DNA of 64,000 bases. Origin: Streptomyces exfoliatus. GTDB taxonomy: Bacteria; Actinomycetota; Actinomycetes; Streptomycetales; Streptomycetaceae. The stretch spans positions 101,802-165,801 of the forward strand of contig NZ_JNZP01000016.1 in assembly GCF_000725545.1 (NCBI RefSeq), in the 5' to 3' direction. The notes below the pieces were generated by a model. It was not told the DNA's origin. It saw only the letters and a program-made list of their open reading frames with translations, and searched no databases. Positions 8,783-17,131 of the stretch are shown piece after piece (the stretch's first letter is position 1; each line of letters opens with the position of its first letter). The translations under genes and the position numbers were made by a program.

Positions 8783-9330
8783 CCCGTCTGACGAGCAGCC
8801 TGTCCCGGCGCGAGCGCCCGCGCCCCGCCCTCACCTACCCCGAGGTCGGCGCCACCCGCACCCCGGCACACCTCCCCGAGGGCTACCACCACCTCCGGCA
8901 CACCACGGCCGTCGGTCACGGCCGCGCCGACTTCGAGGCCGCGGGCGCCGCCGTCACCACCTGGCGGATGCACCGCGCCACCGGGGCGGGCGTCCTCGCC
9001 GACGCCGGCCGCGCGGAGCCCGGCGTCACCGTCGAGGTGTCGGCGGGCATCGGGCCGCTCAGGCTCGGCGTCCCCTGCTCGGTGATCTGGACGGCGTACG
9101 AGGAACAGCGCACCGGCTTCGCGTACGGCACCCTCACCGGGCATCCCGAGTGCGGCGAGGAGTCCTTCATCGTCGACCTGGACCCCGACGGCACCGTCCG
9201 GTTCACGGTCACCGCGTTCAGCCGCCCCGCCGCCTGGTACACCCGGCTCGGCGGCCCCCTGATCCCCCTGCTCCAGCGGGCGTACGCCGGTCACCTGGGC
9301 CGGGCCCTGCGGCGCCTCGTCAGTGAGTGA
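8779..9330 (+). CDS. DUF1990 (UPF0548) family protein
   Basis: Small soluble protein of 183 residues of unknown function. It starts at ATG 8779 inside the ATGA overlap with yndJ. Family features: LTYPEVGATR near the start, PEGYHHLRHTTAVGHGRADF, TWRMHR, and the C-terminal ESFIVDLDPDGTVRFTVTAF followed by FSRPAAWYTRLGGPL. Length is typical. YndJ and DUF1990 proteins are found as neighbours, so the pair is likely one functional unit. Confidence 0.82.
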   Translation: MTRLTSSLSRRERPRPALTYPEVGATRTPAHLPEGYHHLRHTTAVGHGRADFEAAGAAVTTWRMHRATGAGVLADAGRAEPGVTVEVSAGIGPLRLGVPCSVIWTAYEEQRTGFAYGTLTGHPECGEESFIVDLDPDGTVRFTVTAFSRPAAWYTRLGGPLIPLLQRAYAGHLGRALRRLVSE

Positions 9331-9360
9331 GCGGGGGGACGGGGGCCGATACTGGAAGCG

Positions 9361-10788
9361 ATGGAGTGGTTCACCGCACCCGACCACTGGCTGAGCCGGA
9401 TCGTCTTCCAGCGGGGGCTCGCCGGGCTCTACTGCGTCGCGTTCCTCTCCGCGGCGCTCCAGTTCCGGGCGCTGATCGGGGAGCGCGGCATGCTCCCCGT
9501 ACCGGAGTACGTGCGCGTGACCCGGCCCCGCCACACCCCCTCGCTCTTCCACTGGCACTACTCCGACCGCCTCTTCGCGACCGTGGCCTGGGCCGGCGCC
9601 GCGCTCGCCCTCGCGATGGTGGCGGGCGCCGGGGACGCGGTGCCGCTGCCGGTGTCGATGCTGCTGTGGCTGCTGCTCTGGGGGATGTACCTGTCGATCG
9701 TGAACGTGGGCCAGACCTGGTATTCCTTCGGCTGGGAGTCGCTGCTCCTGGAGACCGGCTTCCTGGCGGTCTTCCTCGGCAACGACGACACGGGACCGCC
9801 GATCCTCATCCTGTACCTGCTGATCTGGCTGCTCTTCCGGGTCGAGTTCGGCGCCGGGCTCATCAAGATCCGCGGCGATCCCTGCTGGCGGAACCTGACC
9901 TGCCTCTACCACCATCACGAGACCCAGCCGATGCCCGGCCCTCTCAGCTGGTTCTTCCACCACCTCCCCCGCCCGCTGCACCGGGTGGAGGCCGCGGCCA
10001 ACCACGTCGTCCAGCTGGTCGTGCCGTTCCTGCTGTTCGCCCCGCAGCCGGTCGCCACGATCGCGGCCGGTCTGATGATCGCCACGCAGCTGTGGCTGGT
10101 GCTCTCGGGGAACTTCGCCTGGCTGAACTGGATCACCATCGTGATCGCCGTCTCCGCCGTGGACGCCTCCCCGCTCACCGGCGACCATCCGCAGCCCGAT
10201 CCGCCGCTCTGGTACGTGGCCCTGGTCGTCGCGGTGACCGCGTTCGTCCTGGTACGGAGCTACCGCCCCGCGCGCAACCTGCTCTCCCGACACCAGGCCA
10301 TGAACCGCTCGTACGACCCGTTCCACCTGGTCAACACGTACGGGGCGTTCGGCACGGTCGGCCGGATCAGGGACGAGATCATCGTCGAGGGCACCGAGGA
10401 CCCGGTGCCGCACGCGGGAACGGTGTGGCGCGAGTACGGCTTCAAGGGCAAGCCCGGGGATCCACGCAGGACGCCCCGCCAGTTCGCCCCGTACCATCTG
10501 CGGCTCGACTGGCTGATGTGGTTCGCGGCGCTCAGCCCCGGGTACGCGCGCGCGTGGTTCGGCCCGTTCGTCGAGCGGCTGCTCGACGGCGACCGGGACA
10601 CCCTGAAGCTGCTCGCCCACAACCCGTTCCCGGACAAGCCGCCCACCCTCGTCCGCGCCCGGCTGTACCGCTACCGGTACACGACCTGGCGCGAACTCCG
10701 CGCCACCGGGGCCTGGTGGCACCGGACCCTGATCCGGGAGTACCTGCCGCCGACCCGGCTGCGGGAACCCGCGCAGGGACCGCGCTGA
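9361..10788 (+). CDS. Lipase maturation factor (LMF1-like) family membrane protein
   Basis: Integral membrane protein of 475 residues. In animals LMF1 assists lipase folding in the ER; the bacterial role is unknown. Visible family features: N-terminal helices with RGLAGLYCVAFLSAALQF, the conserved WRNLTCLYHHHETQPMPGPL near residue 180, FFHHLPRPLHRVE, and the globular C-terminal half with YGAFGTVGRIRDEIIVEGT and WREYGFKGKPGDP. It starts at ATG 9361, 30 bases after the DUF1990 stop, and may be co-transcribed with that pair. A strong hairpin follows the stop, marking the end of the transcript. Confidence 0.87.
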   Translation: MEWFTAPDHWLSRIVFQRGLAGLYCVAFLSAALQFRALIGERGMLPVPEYVRVTRPRHTPSLFHWHYSDRLFATVAWAGAALALAMVAGAGDAVPLPVSMLLWLLLWGMYLSIVNVGQTWYSFGWESLLLETGFLAVFLGNDDTGPPILILYLLIWLLFRVEFGAGLIKIRGDPCWRNLTCLYHHHETQPMPGPLSWFFHHLPRPLHRVEAAANHVVQLVVPFLLFAPQPVATIAAGLMIATQLWLVLSGNFAWLNWITIVIAVSAVDASPLTGDHPQPDPPLWYVALVVAVTAFVLVRSYRPARNLLSRHQAMNRSYDPFHLVNTYGAFGTVGRIRDEIIVEGTEDPVPHAGTVWREYGFKGKPGDPRRTPRQFAPYHLRLDWLMWFAALSPGYARAWFGPFVERLLDGDRDTLKLLAHNPFPDKPPTLVRARLYRYRYTTWRELRATGAWWHRTLIREYLPPTRLREPAQGPR

Positions 10789-10791
10789 ACG

Positions 10792-10831
10792 CCCCGGTGC
10801 CCCCGGCCGCGAACGGCCGGGGGCACCGGGG
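10792..10831. terminator. Strong bidirectional hairpin terminator
   Basis: A perfect 17-base stem (10792-10808 with 10815-10831) around the 6-base loop GCGAAC, lying exactly between the convergent lipase maturation factor gene and a small minus-strand gene. No T-run follows on either side, which is normal for terminators in high-GC actinobacteria. Confidence 0.8.
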
Positions 10832-10845
10832 TGTGAAGCGAGGGA

Positions 10846-11016
10846 TCAGTCGATGCCGGGCAGGATGTGGGGCTCCGCGAGGTCGTCCTCGTAGCCCGCG
10901 AGCCGGATCGGGGCCGCGTGGGCCCAGACTTCCAGGCTCCCCAGCTCGCCGTTCTTGCGCTGCCGGTCCTTGCGTTCGGCCGGCTGCGGTTTCTGCTTCG
11001 TCAGTTCGGGTGTCAC
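10846..11016 (-). CDS. Small hydrophilic protein, unknown function
   Basis: A 56-residue open frame starting at GTG 11016, supported by a strong ribosome site GAGGAG 7 bases upstream. The product is charged (KQKPQPAERKDRQRKNGE) and then turns amphipathic with EVWAHAAPIRLAGYEDDLAE, ending LPGID. No signal peptide, membrane segment or cysteine. It ends 14 bases before a strong terminator, as expected for a real transcription unit. I do not recognise the family. No RiPP-modifying enzyme lies nearby, so there is no reason to call it a peptide precursor. Confidence 0.65.
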   Translation of the reverse strand: MTPELTKQKPQPAERKDRQRKNGELGSLEVWAHAAPIRLAGYEDDLAEPHILPGID

Positions 11017-11240
11017 CGCGCACTCCTCTGTGTCGCGTACCTGTGGGACTGGTGCCGGTCGGTCGCGGTGGCGCCGTTCATCGGGCGGGAGCGCGGCCTT
11101 GGTGGCAGGCCAATCCCGGATCGGCCGTGAAGACGGTGTGTGTCTTCGGTGGCCGACCGTGGCCATCAGAGTAACCAAATGAGCGCGCCCGCGCTCTACC
11201 GGGCTCGGAAGTGTGACGCGATCGGGTGAAAGAAGCCGGA

Positions 11241-11271
11241 AGAGCGCCCCACCGGGCCGGTGGGGCGCTCT
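11241..11271 (-). terminator. Hairpin terminator downstream of the SDR gene
   Basis: A perfect 13-base stem AGAGCGCCCCACC / GGTGGGGCGCTCT with 5-base loop, about 40 bases past the stop of the leftward SDR gene. The rest of 11017-11310 shows no gene; it should contain the promoter of the small protein gene. Confidence 0.75.
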
Positions 11272-11310
11272 TGTCGGGTCGGCCCGGAACTGACTGCCGG
11301 GTCCGGGGTT

Positions 11311-12795
11311 CTACCAGTTGGCGGGGGCGTAGTCCTTCAGGAAGCAGCCGTACAGGTCCACGCCCTCCTCGCCGCGCACGATCGGGTCGTACACCCGAGC
11401 CGCGCCGTCGACCAGGTCGAGCGGGGCGTGGAAGCCGGCCTCGGCGAGGCGCAGCTTGTCGAAGTGCGGACGCTCGTCGGTGATCCAGCCGGTGTCGACG
11501 GAGGTCATGAGGATGCCGTCGGTCTCGAACATCTCCTGGCCGCTGGTCCGCGTGACCATGTTCATCGCGGCCTTCGCCGCGTTGGTGTTCGGGTGGCCGG
11601 CACCCTTGTAGCCGCGACTGAAGACGCCTTCCATCGCGGAGACGTTGACGACGTAGGAACGCCCGCTGGACGCCTTCTTCGCGGCCTCCGCCATCGCCGG
11701 CCGCAACTTGCTGATCAGGATGAACGGCGCCGTGTAGTTGCACAGCTGGGTCTCGAGCAGCTCGACCGGGGAGATCTGCTCGATGCTCTGCACCCAGGTG
11801 TTGCTGTCGACGACGTCCGGCAGCAGGCCGCCCGCGTCGATGGCGGTGCCGTCGAGGTGCCGGGCGATGCTGGCGTTCCCCGCGACCAGGGCGAGGTCGG
11901 CGACCTGCTGTGCGTCGAGGCCGCTCACTCCGGCGGGCAGCGCGGACGACGATCCGAGCTCGGCGACGGCGCCGGAGTTGAAGGCGCCGATGACGTGCCG
12001 CTCGGGAAGGTCCCCGGCCGGCAGCGCGGCGTTCTCGCCCTCGACCAGCGCGGCGTACGCGGACGGCAGCCGGCGCACGGTCTGCGTCGCGTTGTTGATG
12101 AGGATGTCCAGCGGCCCGTTCTCGGCCATCCGGTCGGCGAGGGCCACGGCCTGGGCCGGGTCGCGCAGGTCGATGCCGACGACCTCCAGGCGGTGGATCC
12201 AGTCCGCGGAGTCCTCCATCGCCTTGAAGCGGCGGACGGCGTCCTTGGGGAAACGGGTGGTGATGGTGGTGTGGGCGCCGTCGCGCAGCAGCCGCAGCGC
12301 GATGTACATGCCGATCTTGGCCCGGCCGCCGGTCAGCAGGGCCCGCTTGCCGGCCAGGTCGGCGCGGGCCTCGCGCTTGGCCCGGTTCAGGGCGGCGCAC
12401 TGCTGGCAGAGCTGGTGGTAGAAGTAGTCGACCTCGACGAACCGCGTCTTGCACACGTAGCAGGAGCGCGGACGCTGGAGTATCCCGGCGATCCGGCCCT
12501 CCTCGGTGACGGAGGACGGGAGGATTCCCTCGGTCTCGTCGTCGATGCGCTGCGCGGAGCCGGTGGCGGTCGCCTCGGTGACCGCCTTGTCGTTGGCGGT
12601 CTTGGCGGCCCGGCGCTCCTGGCGGCGGCGCTGCTTCACGGTCCGGTAGATCCCGGCGGTGGCGCGCCGGACGCGGATCGCGTCCGGGTGGTCGACGTCC
12701 AGCTTGTCGAGCTCGTCGAGGACGCTGAGGCAGACGGCCAGGCGATCGGGGTCGACGCCCGGCCCGTAGTCCTGGTTTTCTTCGGTCACCGTCAT
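11311..12795 (-). CDS. Atypical short-chain dehydrogenase with N-terminal Cys-rich extension
   Basis: Predicted NAD(P)-binding protein of 494 residues, much longer than the usual 250-residue SDR. Residues 1-110 are charged and helical. CYVC and CQQC (about 111-114 and 132-135) could form a four-cysteine metal site. The SDR fold starts at LAGKRALLTGGRAKIGMYIA (about 147), with DILINNATQT for the NNAG-like motif. In the active site the Ser is present (NVSAMEG) but the YxxxK position reads TNAAK, so the catalytic Tyr appears to be Thr. It may therefore act as a binding protein or use other chemistry. ATG 12795 has GAAGG just upstream. A terminator follows the gene. Confidence 0.78.
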   Translation of the reverse strand: MTVTEENQDYGPGVDPDRLAVCLSVLDELDKLDVDHPDAIRVRRATAGIYRTVKQRRRQERRAAKTANDKAVTEATATGSAQRIDDETEGILPSSVTEEGRIAGILQRPRSCYVCKTRFVEVDYFYHQLCQQCAALNRAKREARADLAGKRALLTGGRAKIGMYIALRLLRDGAHTTITTRFPKDAVRRFKAMEDSADWIHRLEVVGIDLRDPAQAVALADRMAENGPLDILINNATQTVRRLPSAYAALVEGENAALPAGDLPERHVIGAFNSGAVAELGSSSALPAGVSGLDAQQVADLALVAGNASIARHLDGTAIDAGGLLPDVVDSNTWVQSIEQISPVELLETQLCNYTAPFILISKLRPAMAEAAKKASSGRSYVVNVSAMEGVFSRGYKGAGHPNTNAAKAAMNMVTRTSGQEMFETDGILMTSVDTGWITDERPHFDKLRLAEAGFHAPLDLVDGAARVYDPIVRGEEGVDLYGCFLKDYAPANW

Positions 12796-12855
12796 GGCCT
12801 TCGGGTTCCTCGTTCGCTCGTACGTCGCCGCTCTTCGGCTTTCAAAAGCCCAACT

Positions 12856-13578
12856 TTACGGAGCGGACGGCCGCGCATCCAAACCCGTTCGGGGGGCGTG
12901 GTCGAAGACACAGTCGCCGCACAGCCCCGCGCCGGGGCAGCGGTAGTAGAGACAGCAACTGGTACGGCGCAGCCGGGGGCCGCGGACCGTACCGGCGAGG
13001 TCCGGGTGGTCGAGGAGCCCGGAGACCAGGACGGCGCCCCGTTCGGCCGCCTCCGGGCGGCCGTGGGCGCGGGCCCAGCGGGTCAGCTCGCGCAGGGCTC
13101 CGGCGAGAGCCGAGCCCGCGTTGCCCCACAGCAGGCGCGGGGAGATCCGTCCGTCGCGGCGCAGCGCGGCATGCAGCGGGACGAGGTGGGCCTCCTGGAC
13201 GGCCGCGCGGAGCTGGTCCACGGTGGCCGGGCGGGTCACGCGGCCGGCCCACCACAGGTCGTCGGGCGCGGACAGCGCCCCGTCCCAGTACAGCTCGCCG
13301 GGGTCGAGGTCGGGGAAGCGGCCGTGCAGCGCGGCGGGGCCGAGGGCGGTCGACCAGAGCCGGGCCGCGAGCCCGAGGTGGGCGACGGAGGCGCCGACGC
13401 GCCGCTCGGGGGCACCGAGCCGGGCGGTGACCCGGTCCACGCGCGCGTGCAGGGGGCCGTCCTCCCCCGCGTACAGCCGCGCGAGCGGGCGGTGTGCGCC
13501 GCCGGTCTCCGGCACCGTGGTGCGCAGGGCGAAGAATCCGCCCGGCGATTCGCTCTCACCGGGGTCCACGAGATCCAC
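12856..13578 (-). CDS. FhuF-like (2Fe-2S) ferric-siderophore reductase
   Basis: Cytoplasmic iron-sulfur protein of 240 residues, likely releasing iron from imported ferric siderophores by reduction. The C-terminal motif TSCCLYYRCPGAGLCGDC has the FhuF arrangement (adjacent cysteines, then CxxC) that holds the 2Fe-2S cluster; one additional Cys lies between. The central part, with YWDGALSAPDDLWWAGR and SPRLLWGNAGSALAGALREL, fits the family. GTG 13578 follows AGAGAGGA at good spacing. No siderophore transport gene is adjacent and I saw no clear iron-box operator upstream. Confidence 0.82.
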   Translation of the reverse strand: MDLVDPGESESPGGFFALRTTVPETGGAHRPLARLYAGEDGPLHARVDRVTARLGAPERRVGASVAHLGLAARLWSTALGPAALHGRFPDLDPGELYWDGALSAPDDLWWAGRVTRPATVDQLRAAVQEAHLVPLHAALRRDGRISPRLLWGNAGSALAGALRELTRWARAHGRPEAAERGAVLVSGLLDHPDLAGTVRGPRLRRTSCCLYYRCPGAGLCGDCVFDHAPRTGLDARPSAP

Positions 13579-13694
13579 GCGCGCGTCCTCTCTGGTCGTG
13601 GCAGGCCGTCGATTTTTCCGCCCACGTTAGCTCCCTTTCACGACTCCCCCGACGGCTCGAAAAGGACCCTTTACATCCGTTCTGACCTGCGCGG

Positions 13695-13716
13695 GCGTAC
13701 GTCTCCAGGCGTACGC
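13695..13716. promoter_or_regulatory. Inverted repeat in the FhuF/DMT intergenic gap
   Basis: GCGTACG and CGTACGC separated by 8 bases, about 80 bases before the DMT transporter gene and 120 bases before the divergent FhuF-like gene. It could be an operator for either; no regulator is adjacent. Seven-base arms at this GC content can occur by chance. Confidence 0.35.
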
Positions 13717-13794
13717 GACGGCCGCATACTGCGACGGCGGTACCCGTGAAGACGTCCCCTGGGACGACGACGCGATCGGCCGGGAAGAGAGATC

Positions 13795-14775
13795 GTGGAA
13801 GGTATGAGCCCCCTCCTGCTGTCCGTCCTCCTGGCCCTGGTGTCGGCGGTCGCCTACGCGGCCGCGGCGATCGTGCAGGAGCGGGTCGCGGCCTCCGCCG
13901 CCGGTCCGCGCTACGCACCCCTGCGCAATCCGGTCTGGTGGGTGTCCGTCCTGCTCAACGGCCTCGGCGCCGCCCTGCACGTCGCGGCCCTGGCGTACGG
14001 CCCCCTCAGCCTGGTCCAGCCGCTGGGCGCCCTCACCATCGTCTTCGCGCTCCCGATGGCGGCCCTCTTCGTCGGCCGCAGGGCCGGACGGCGGGCCTGG
14101 CGCGGCGCGCTGATGGCCACGGTGGGCCTGGCGGGACTGCTCAGCCTCGCCGACGGCGCCGAGCCCCGGTCGCTGGCCGACGGCGCCCGTTGGCTGCTGA
14201 CCGTCTGCGTCCTCGGCGTGGTGGCCGGCCTGTTCACCGCGGCGCACCTCATAGGCAGGTCCGCGCTGCGCAGTGTCGTCCTCGCCGCCGCGGCGGGGGT
14301 CTCCTTCGGTATCGCCTCGGTGTTCACGAAGTCGGTGGCCGAGGAGTGGACGCCCGAGGCCCCGCTCGCGGAGTGGACCGGTCTGCTCGTGCTCTCGGCC
14401 CTGGCCGTGACGGGGCTGCTCCTCTCCCAGGCCTCCTACCGGGGCGCCGGCCTCGCCGCCCCGCTGGCGACGGTGACCGTGGTCAACCCGGTGGTGGCCG
14501 CCGCCGTCGGCCTGACCCTGTTCGGCGAGAGCTTCCGCTACGGCGCCGCGGGCACCGTCGCCGCGCTGATCTGCGGGGCGGTGGCCGCGGGCGGACTGAT
14601 CCAGCTCACGCTCGACCGGATGACGGTGCCGGCCGGGGCACCCTCGACGTCCGGGTCAGAGGGTGACTCCGCGGGCCCTGAGGTAGGCCAGGGGGTCGAT
14701 GTCGGAGCCGTACCCGGGTCCCGTCCGAACCTCGAAGTGGAGGTGCGGTCCCGAGCTGTTGCCGGTCGATCCTGA
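13795..14775 (+). CDS. DMT-superfamily (EamA/NIPA-like) membrane transporter
   Basis: Integral membrane protein with about nine or ten hydrophobic segments in the first 285 residues, organised as two similar halves typical of drug/metabolite transporters; substrate unknown. GTG 13795 follows GAAGAGAG; ATG 13804 is an alternative. Motifs such as ALAYGPLSLVQPLGALTIVF and ATVTVVNPVVAAAVGLTLFGE fit the family. The hydrophobic core ends near base 14640. The remaining 45 or so residues are hydrophilic, lack family character and run antisense through the 3' end of the convergent peptidase gene (120-base overlap). This suggests loss of an earlier stop codon or a recent C-terminal extension. Confidence 0.8.
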   Translation: MEGMSPLLLSVLLALVSAVAYAAAAIVQERVAASAAGPRYAPLRNPVWWVSVLLNGLGAALHVAALAYGPLSLVQPLGALTIVFALPMAALFVGRRAGRRAWRGALMATVGLAGLLSLADGAEPRSLADGARWLLTVCVLGVVAGLFTAAHLIGRSALRSVVLAAAAGVSFGIASVFTKSVAEEWTPEAPLAEWTGLLVLSALAVTGLLLSQASYRGAGLAAPLATVTVVNPVVAAAVGLTLFGESFRYGAAGTVAALICGAVAAGGLIQLTLDRMTVPAGAPSTSGSEGDSAGPEVGQGVDVGAVPGSRPNLEVEVRSRAVAGRS

Positions 14776-16068
14776 GCGCCCGATGCGCTGCCCGGCCTGC
14801 ACCCGCTGCCCCTCGCGGACGGTGAGCGCGGAGAGGTGCGCGTACTGGCTGAAGCGGCCGTCGTCGTGGCGGAGCACGATCTGGTAGCCGTACGCGCCGC
14901 CCCATCCGGAGGACACGATCCGGCCGGCGGCCACGGCCTTCACCGACGTGCCGGTGGGCACGGGGAAGTCGACGCCCGTGTGGTAGCCGCTGGACCAGGA
15001 GGAGCCGCGGGTGCCGTAGCGGGTGCCGATGCCCGCGGAGACGGGGGCCGAGTACTCCTCCTTGTCCGCGGCGGGGGGCCGCGTCTGGGACACGGGTTTC
15101 GTGCGGGGCTTGGTGCTCGGCTTGCTGGTCGTTCCGGAGCTGGGCCTGGTGCTCGGCTTGGCGCTGGGCTTGGTAGTGGGTTTGGCGATCGGCTTGCTGC
15201 TGGGCTTCGTCGTCTGTCCCGGCGCGGGCCTGGTGGGGGGCTTCGCGGGAGGCGCGGTGGCGGTGGGCGTCCTGGGAGGGGACGTCTTCGCCGGGGGTGT
15301 CTTCGCCGGGGACGTCTTCGGGGACGCGGCCTTCGGCGGGGGCGTGGCCGCCGGCGCGGCCTTCTTCGGCTGCTTGGGCGCGGCGATGCGCAGGGTGAGC
15401 CGCTGGCCGGGGTGGATGAGGTCGGGGTCGGTGCCGACGACGGACCGGTTCGCGTCGTAGATCCGCTTCCAGCCGCCCTGGACGTGCTCCTCGCGGGCGA
15501 TCTTCGACAGGGAGTCGCCGGGTGTCACCGTGTACATCTCGCGGACCGTGGGCACGGAGGTCGGGCTCGCGTCCCTGGCCGGCTGTGCGGGCAGGGCGCG
15601 CTGTCCCGGCAGGGAGGCGGGTCTGACCGCGTTCCCGCCTGCCGGCGCCTTGGCCGCCGTACCGCCGGGGGCGATGTCCGGCGCGTCGCCGCCTCGGGCG
15701 AGGCCCGCGCGGGGGCCACAGGACGGCCAGGCGCCGGGCCCCTGGCCCTTGAGGACGCGTTCGGCGATGGCGATCTGCTGGTCCTTGGACGCCAGGTCGG
15801 CGCGCGGCGCGTAGTGCGTGCCGCCGTACCGCTCCCAGGTGGACTGACTGAACTGGAGGCCGCCGAAGTAGCCGTTGCCCGTGTTGATGCTCCAGTGGGA
15901 GGTCGACTCGCAGGCCGCGACCTTCTCCCAGACGTCGAGCGAGGCGGCCTGCACGGTGCCGGCGCCGATCAGCGGCAGCGCCATTCCGGCGCCTCCCGCG
16001 GTGACGGTCAGCGAGGCACGGTTGATCCGGCTCGGCTGGTGGCGACGGTGACGTCCGCGTACGGCCAT
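14656..16068 (-). CDS. Secreted transglycosylase-like / LysM / M23 peptidoglycan hydrolase
   Basis: Exported cell-wall enzyme of about 470 residues. ATG 16068 follows AAGGGGGG. The product starts with an Arg-rich n-region and a hydrophobic signal ending near AASLDVW (residue 42). Domains: resuscitation-factor/transglycosylase-like fold (43-120, with VAACESTSHWSINTGNGYFG and Glu54), LysM (about 175-225, YTVTPGDSLSKIA), a long Pro/Lys/Thr linker (230-345, with many KPSTKP-type repeats encoded by short DNA repeats at about 15105-15245), and a C-terminal M23 metallopeptidase (365-465; YHTGVDFP, SGPHLHFEV). It would cut glycan and peptide bonds in peptidoglycan. I looked for a c-di-AMP (ydaO) riboswitch in the 90-base leader and did not find one. 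Confidence 0.9.
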   Translation of the reverse strand: MAVRGRHRRHQPSRINRASLTVTAGGAGMALPLIGAGTVQAASLDVWEKVAACESTSHWSINTGNGYFGGLQFSQSTWERYGGTHYAPRADLASKDQQIAIAERVLKGQGPGAWPSCGPRAGLARGGDAPDIAPGGTAAKAPAGGNAVRPASLPGQRALPAQPARDASPTSVPTVREMYTVTPGDSLSKIAREEHVQGGWKRIYDANRSVVGTDPDLIHPGQRLTLRIAAPKQPKKAAPAATPPPKAASPKTSPAKTPPAKTSPPRTPTATAPPAKPPTRPAPGQTTKPSSKPIAKPTTKPSAKPSTRPSSGTTSKPSTKPRTKPVSQTRPPAADKEEYSAPVSAGIGTRYGTRGSSWSSGYHTGVDFPVPTGTSVKAVAAGRIVSSGWGGAYGYQIVLRHDDGRFSQYAHLSALTVREGQRVQAGQRIGRSGSTGNSSGPHLHFEVRTGPGYGSDIDPLAYLRARGVTL

Positions 16069-16158
16069 GGGCCCCCCTTGAACACAGCGACAGCCGTCCA
16101 AGTTAGGGGTGGCGCACGCTCCGTGACAAGGGATTCGCGAAAGCTCAACGTCCTTCCG

Positions 16159-16368
16159 TCACCTCTGCGTTGACGCGGGACGGCGGCCGGCGGGGCCCGG
16201 CTGGGGCTGAGGCTCGGGTTCCGGTACGGGTCCGCCGGGCTGCGGCGCCGGGCCGGGTTCGGGGTCCGGGGGTACCGGTACCGGGTTCGGCGGGGGGACC
16301 GGCGGCGGTGTCGGCACCGGCGGCGGAATGGGCGAGGGCGGCAGCGGATCGGGATACGGATGCGTCAT
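16159..16368 (-). CDS. Proline-rich small protein, unknown function
   Basis: A 69-residue frame starting at ATG 16368 with GAAAGG 7 bases upstream. More than half the residues are Pro, with Glu, Gly and Val, in repeats such as PPPVPTPPPVPPPNPVPVP. No signal peptide or membrane segment. Short proline-rich proteins of this style recur in streptomycetes, but low-complexity frames can also be open by chance at this GC content. It ends 90 bases before the peptidase start on the same strand. Confidence 0.5.
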   Translation of the reverse strand: MTHPYPDPLPPSPIPPPVPTPPPVPPPNPVPVPPDPEPGPAPQPGGPVPEPEPQPQPGPAGRRPASTQR

Positions 16369-16453
16369 GACGGGCCTTTCGGTCGACGGGTCCCTCCTAT
16401 CCCAGGGTGACCCGGCAAACCCTGTCACGCCCGGCGGATCCCGCCCTTCGGGG

Positions 16454-17131
16454 TCAGGCGCCGGCCTTGGCGGCACGGGCCGCGGCCACGGCGCCGGCGG
16501 CCGCCGCGAGCCCGGGGCGGGGGCTCGCGAGGACGGGCCGCCGGGTGGTCATCCGCTCGACGGCGTCCGCCATGGACGCCTGGGCGAGCACGACGACGCT
16601 GCCGTCCGCGGGGGGCGCCGCGTCGACGGCCGCCGCCACGGCGTCGAGGTATCCGTCCCGGTCCCCCGCCTCGAACCGCTCCCAGGCGCCCTCGACCACG
16701 GCGGTGCTGACGACGGAGGTGTCCGGTCCGGACTCCTCGGCGATGAGGGCGACGGTGGGCTCCAGGGTGGAGTGGAGGGCGGCCACCACGACGATGCGGC
16801 GGAAGCGGGCGGCCTCGGCGGCCATGGGCCGGTCCACGCGGAGCACGGGCACGCCGAGGGGGCCGGCCTGCCGCTCGGCGACCCCGCCGATCGTGGAGCA
16901 GGTGCAGAGCACGGCGTCGGCGCCGCCCGCGACAGCCGCCGCGAGGGCGGCGGCCACGGCCCCGGCGACCGCGTCGGGGCCCGCTTCCCGGGCCCGTACG
17001 AGCAGCTCCTCGTCGACGAGGTGGCGCAGGACGAGCCCGGGGTGGTGCCGGTCCCGCAACCCGTCGAAGACGGGGACGTGGACCGGTGAGGTGTGCAGCA
17101 GGGCGAGGGTGCCGGCCGTGCCCGTGGTCAC
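16454..17131 (-). CDS. Aspartate/glutamate (hydantoin-like) racemase family protein
   Basis: Cytoplasmic cofactor-independent racemase-like protein of about 225 residues. The start is taken at GTG 17131 because GTGA there overlaps the stop of the upstream GNAT gene (GTG 17134 is an in-frame alternative). The first catalytic cysteine region reads DAVLCTCSTIGGVAE. The second conserved region reads VVVLAQASMADA, where a Cys would be expected; Ala or Ser stands there, so racemase activity is doubtful. HTSPVHVPVFDGL near the start fits Asp/Glu racemase-superfamily proteins. It is third in a tight operon after panD and the GNAT gene, which hints at a link with aspartate metabolism. Confidence 0.7.
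   Translation of the reverse strand: MTTGTAGTLALLHTSPVHVPVFDGLRDRHHPGLVLRHLVDEELLVRAREAGPDAVAGAVAAALAAAVAGGADAVLCTCSTIGGVAERQAGPLGVPVLRVDRPMAAEAARFRRIVVVAALHSTLEPTVALIAEESGPDTSVVSTAVVEGAWERFEAGDRDGYLDAVAAAVDAAPPADGSVVVLAQASMADAVERMTTRRPVLASPRPGLAAAAGAVAAARAAKAGA

Noticed and set aside
13579..13694. Iron-box operator for the FhuF-like gene
   Set aside because: No sequence close to the TTAGGTTAGGCTAACCTAA type was found in the upstream gap.
15105..15245. Short direct repeats resembling an array
   Set aside because: They encode the Lys/Pro/Thr linker of the M23 peptidase, are imperfect and have no uniform spacers, so not CRISPR.
16069..16158. Possible c-di-AMP (ydaO) riboswitch before the LysM/M23 gene
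   Set aside because: Such genes often carry one in streptomycetes, but the leader is too short and the conserved ydaO sequence blocks are not visible.
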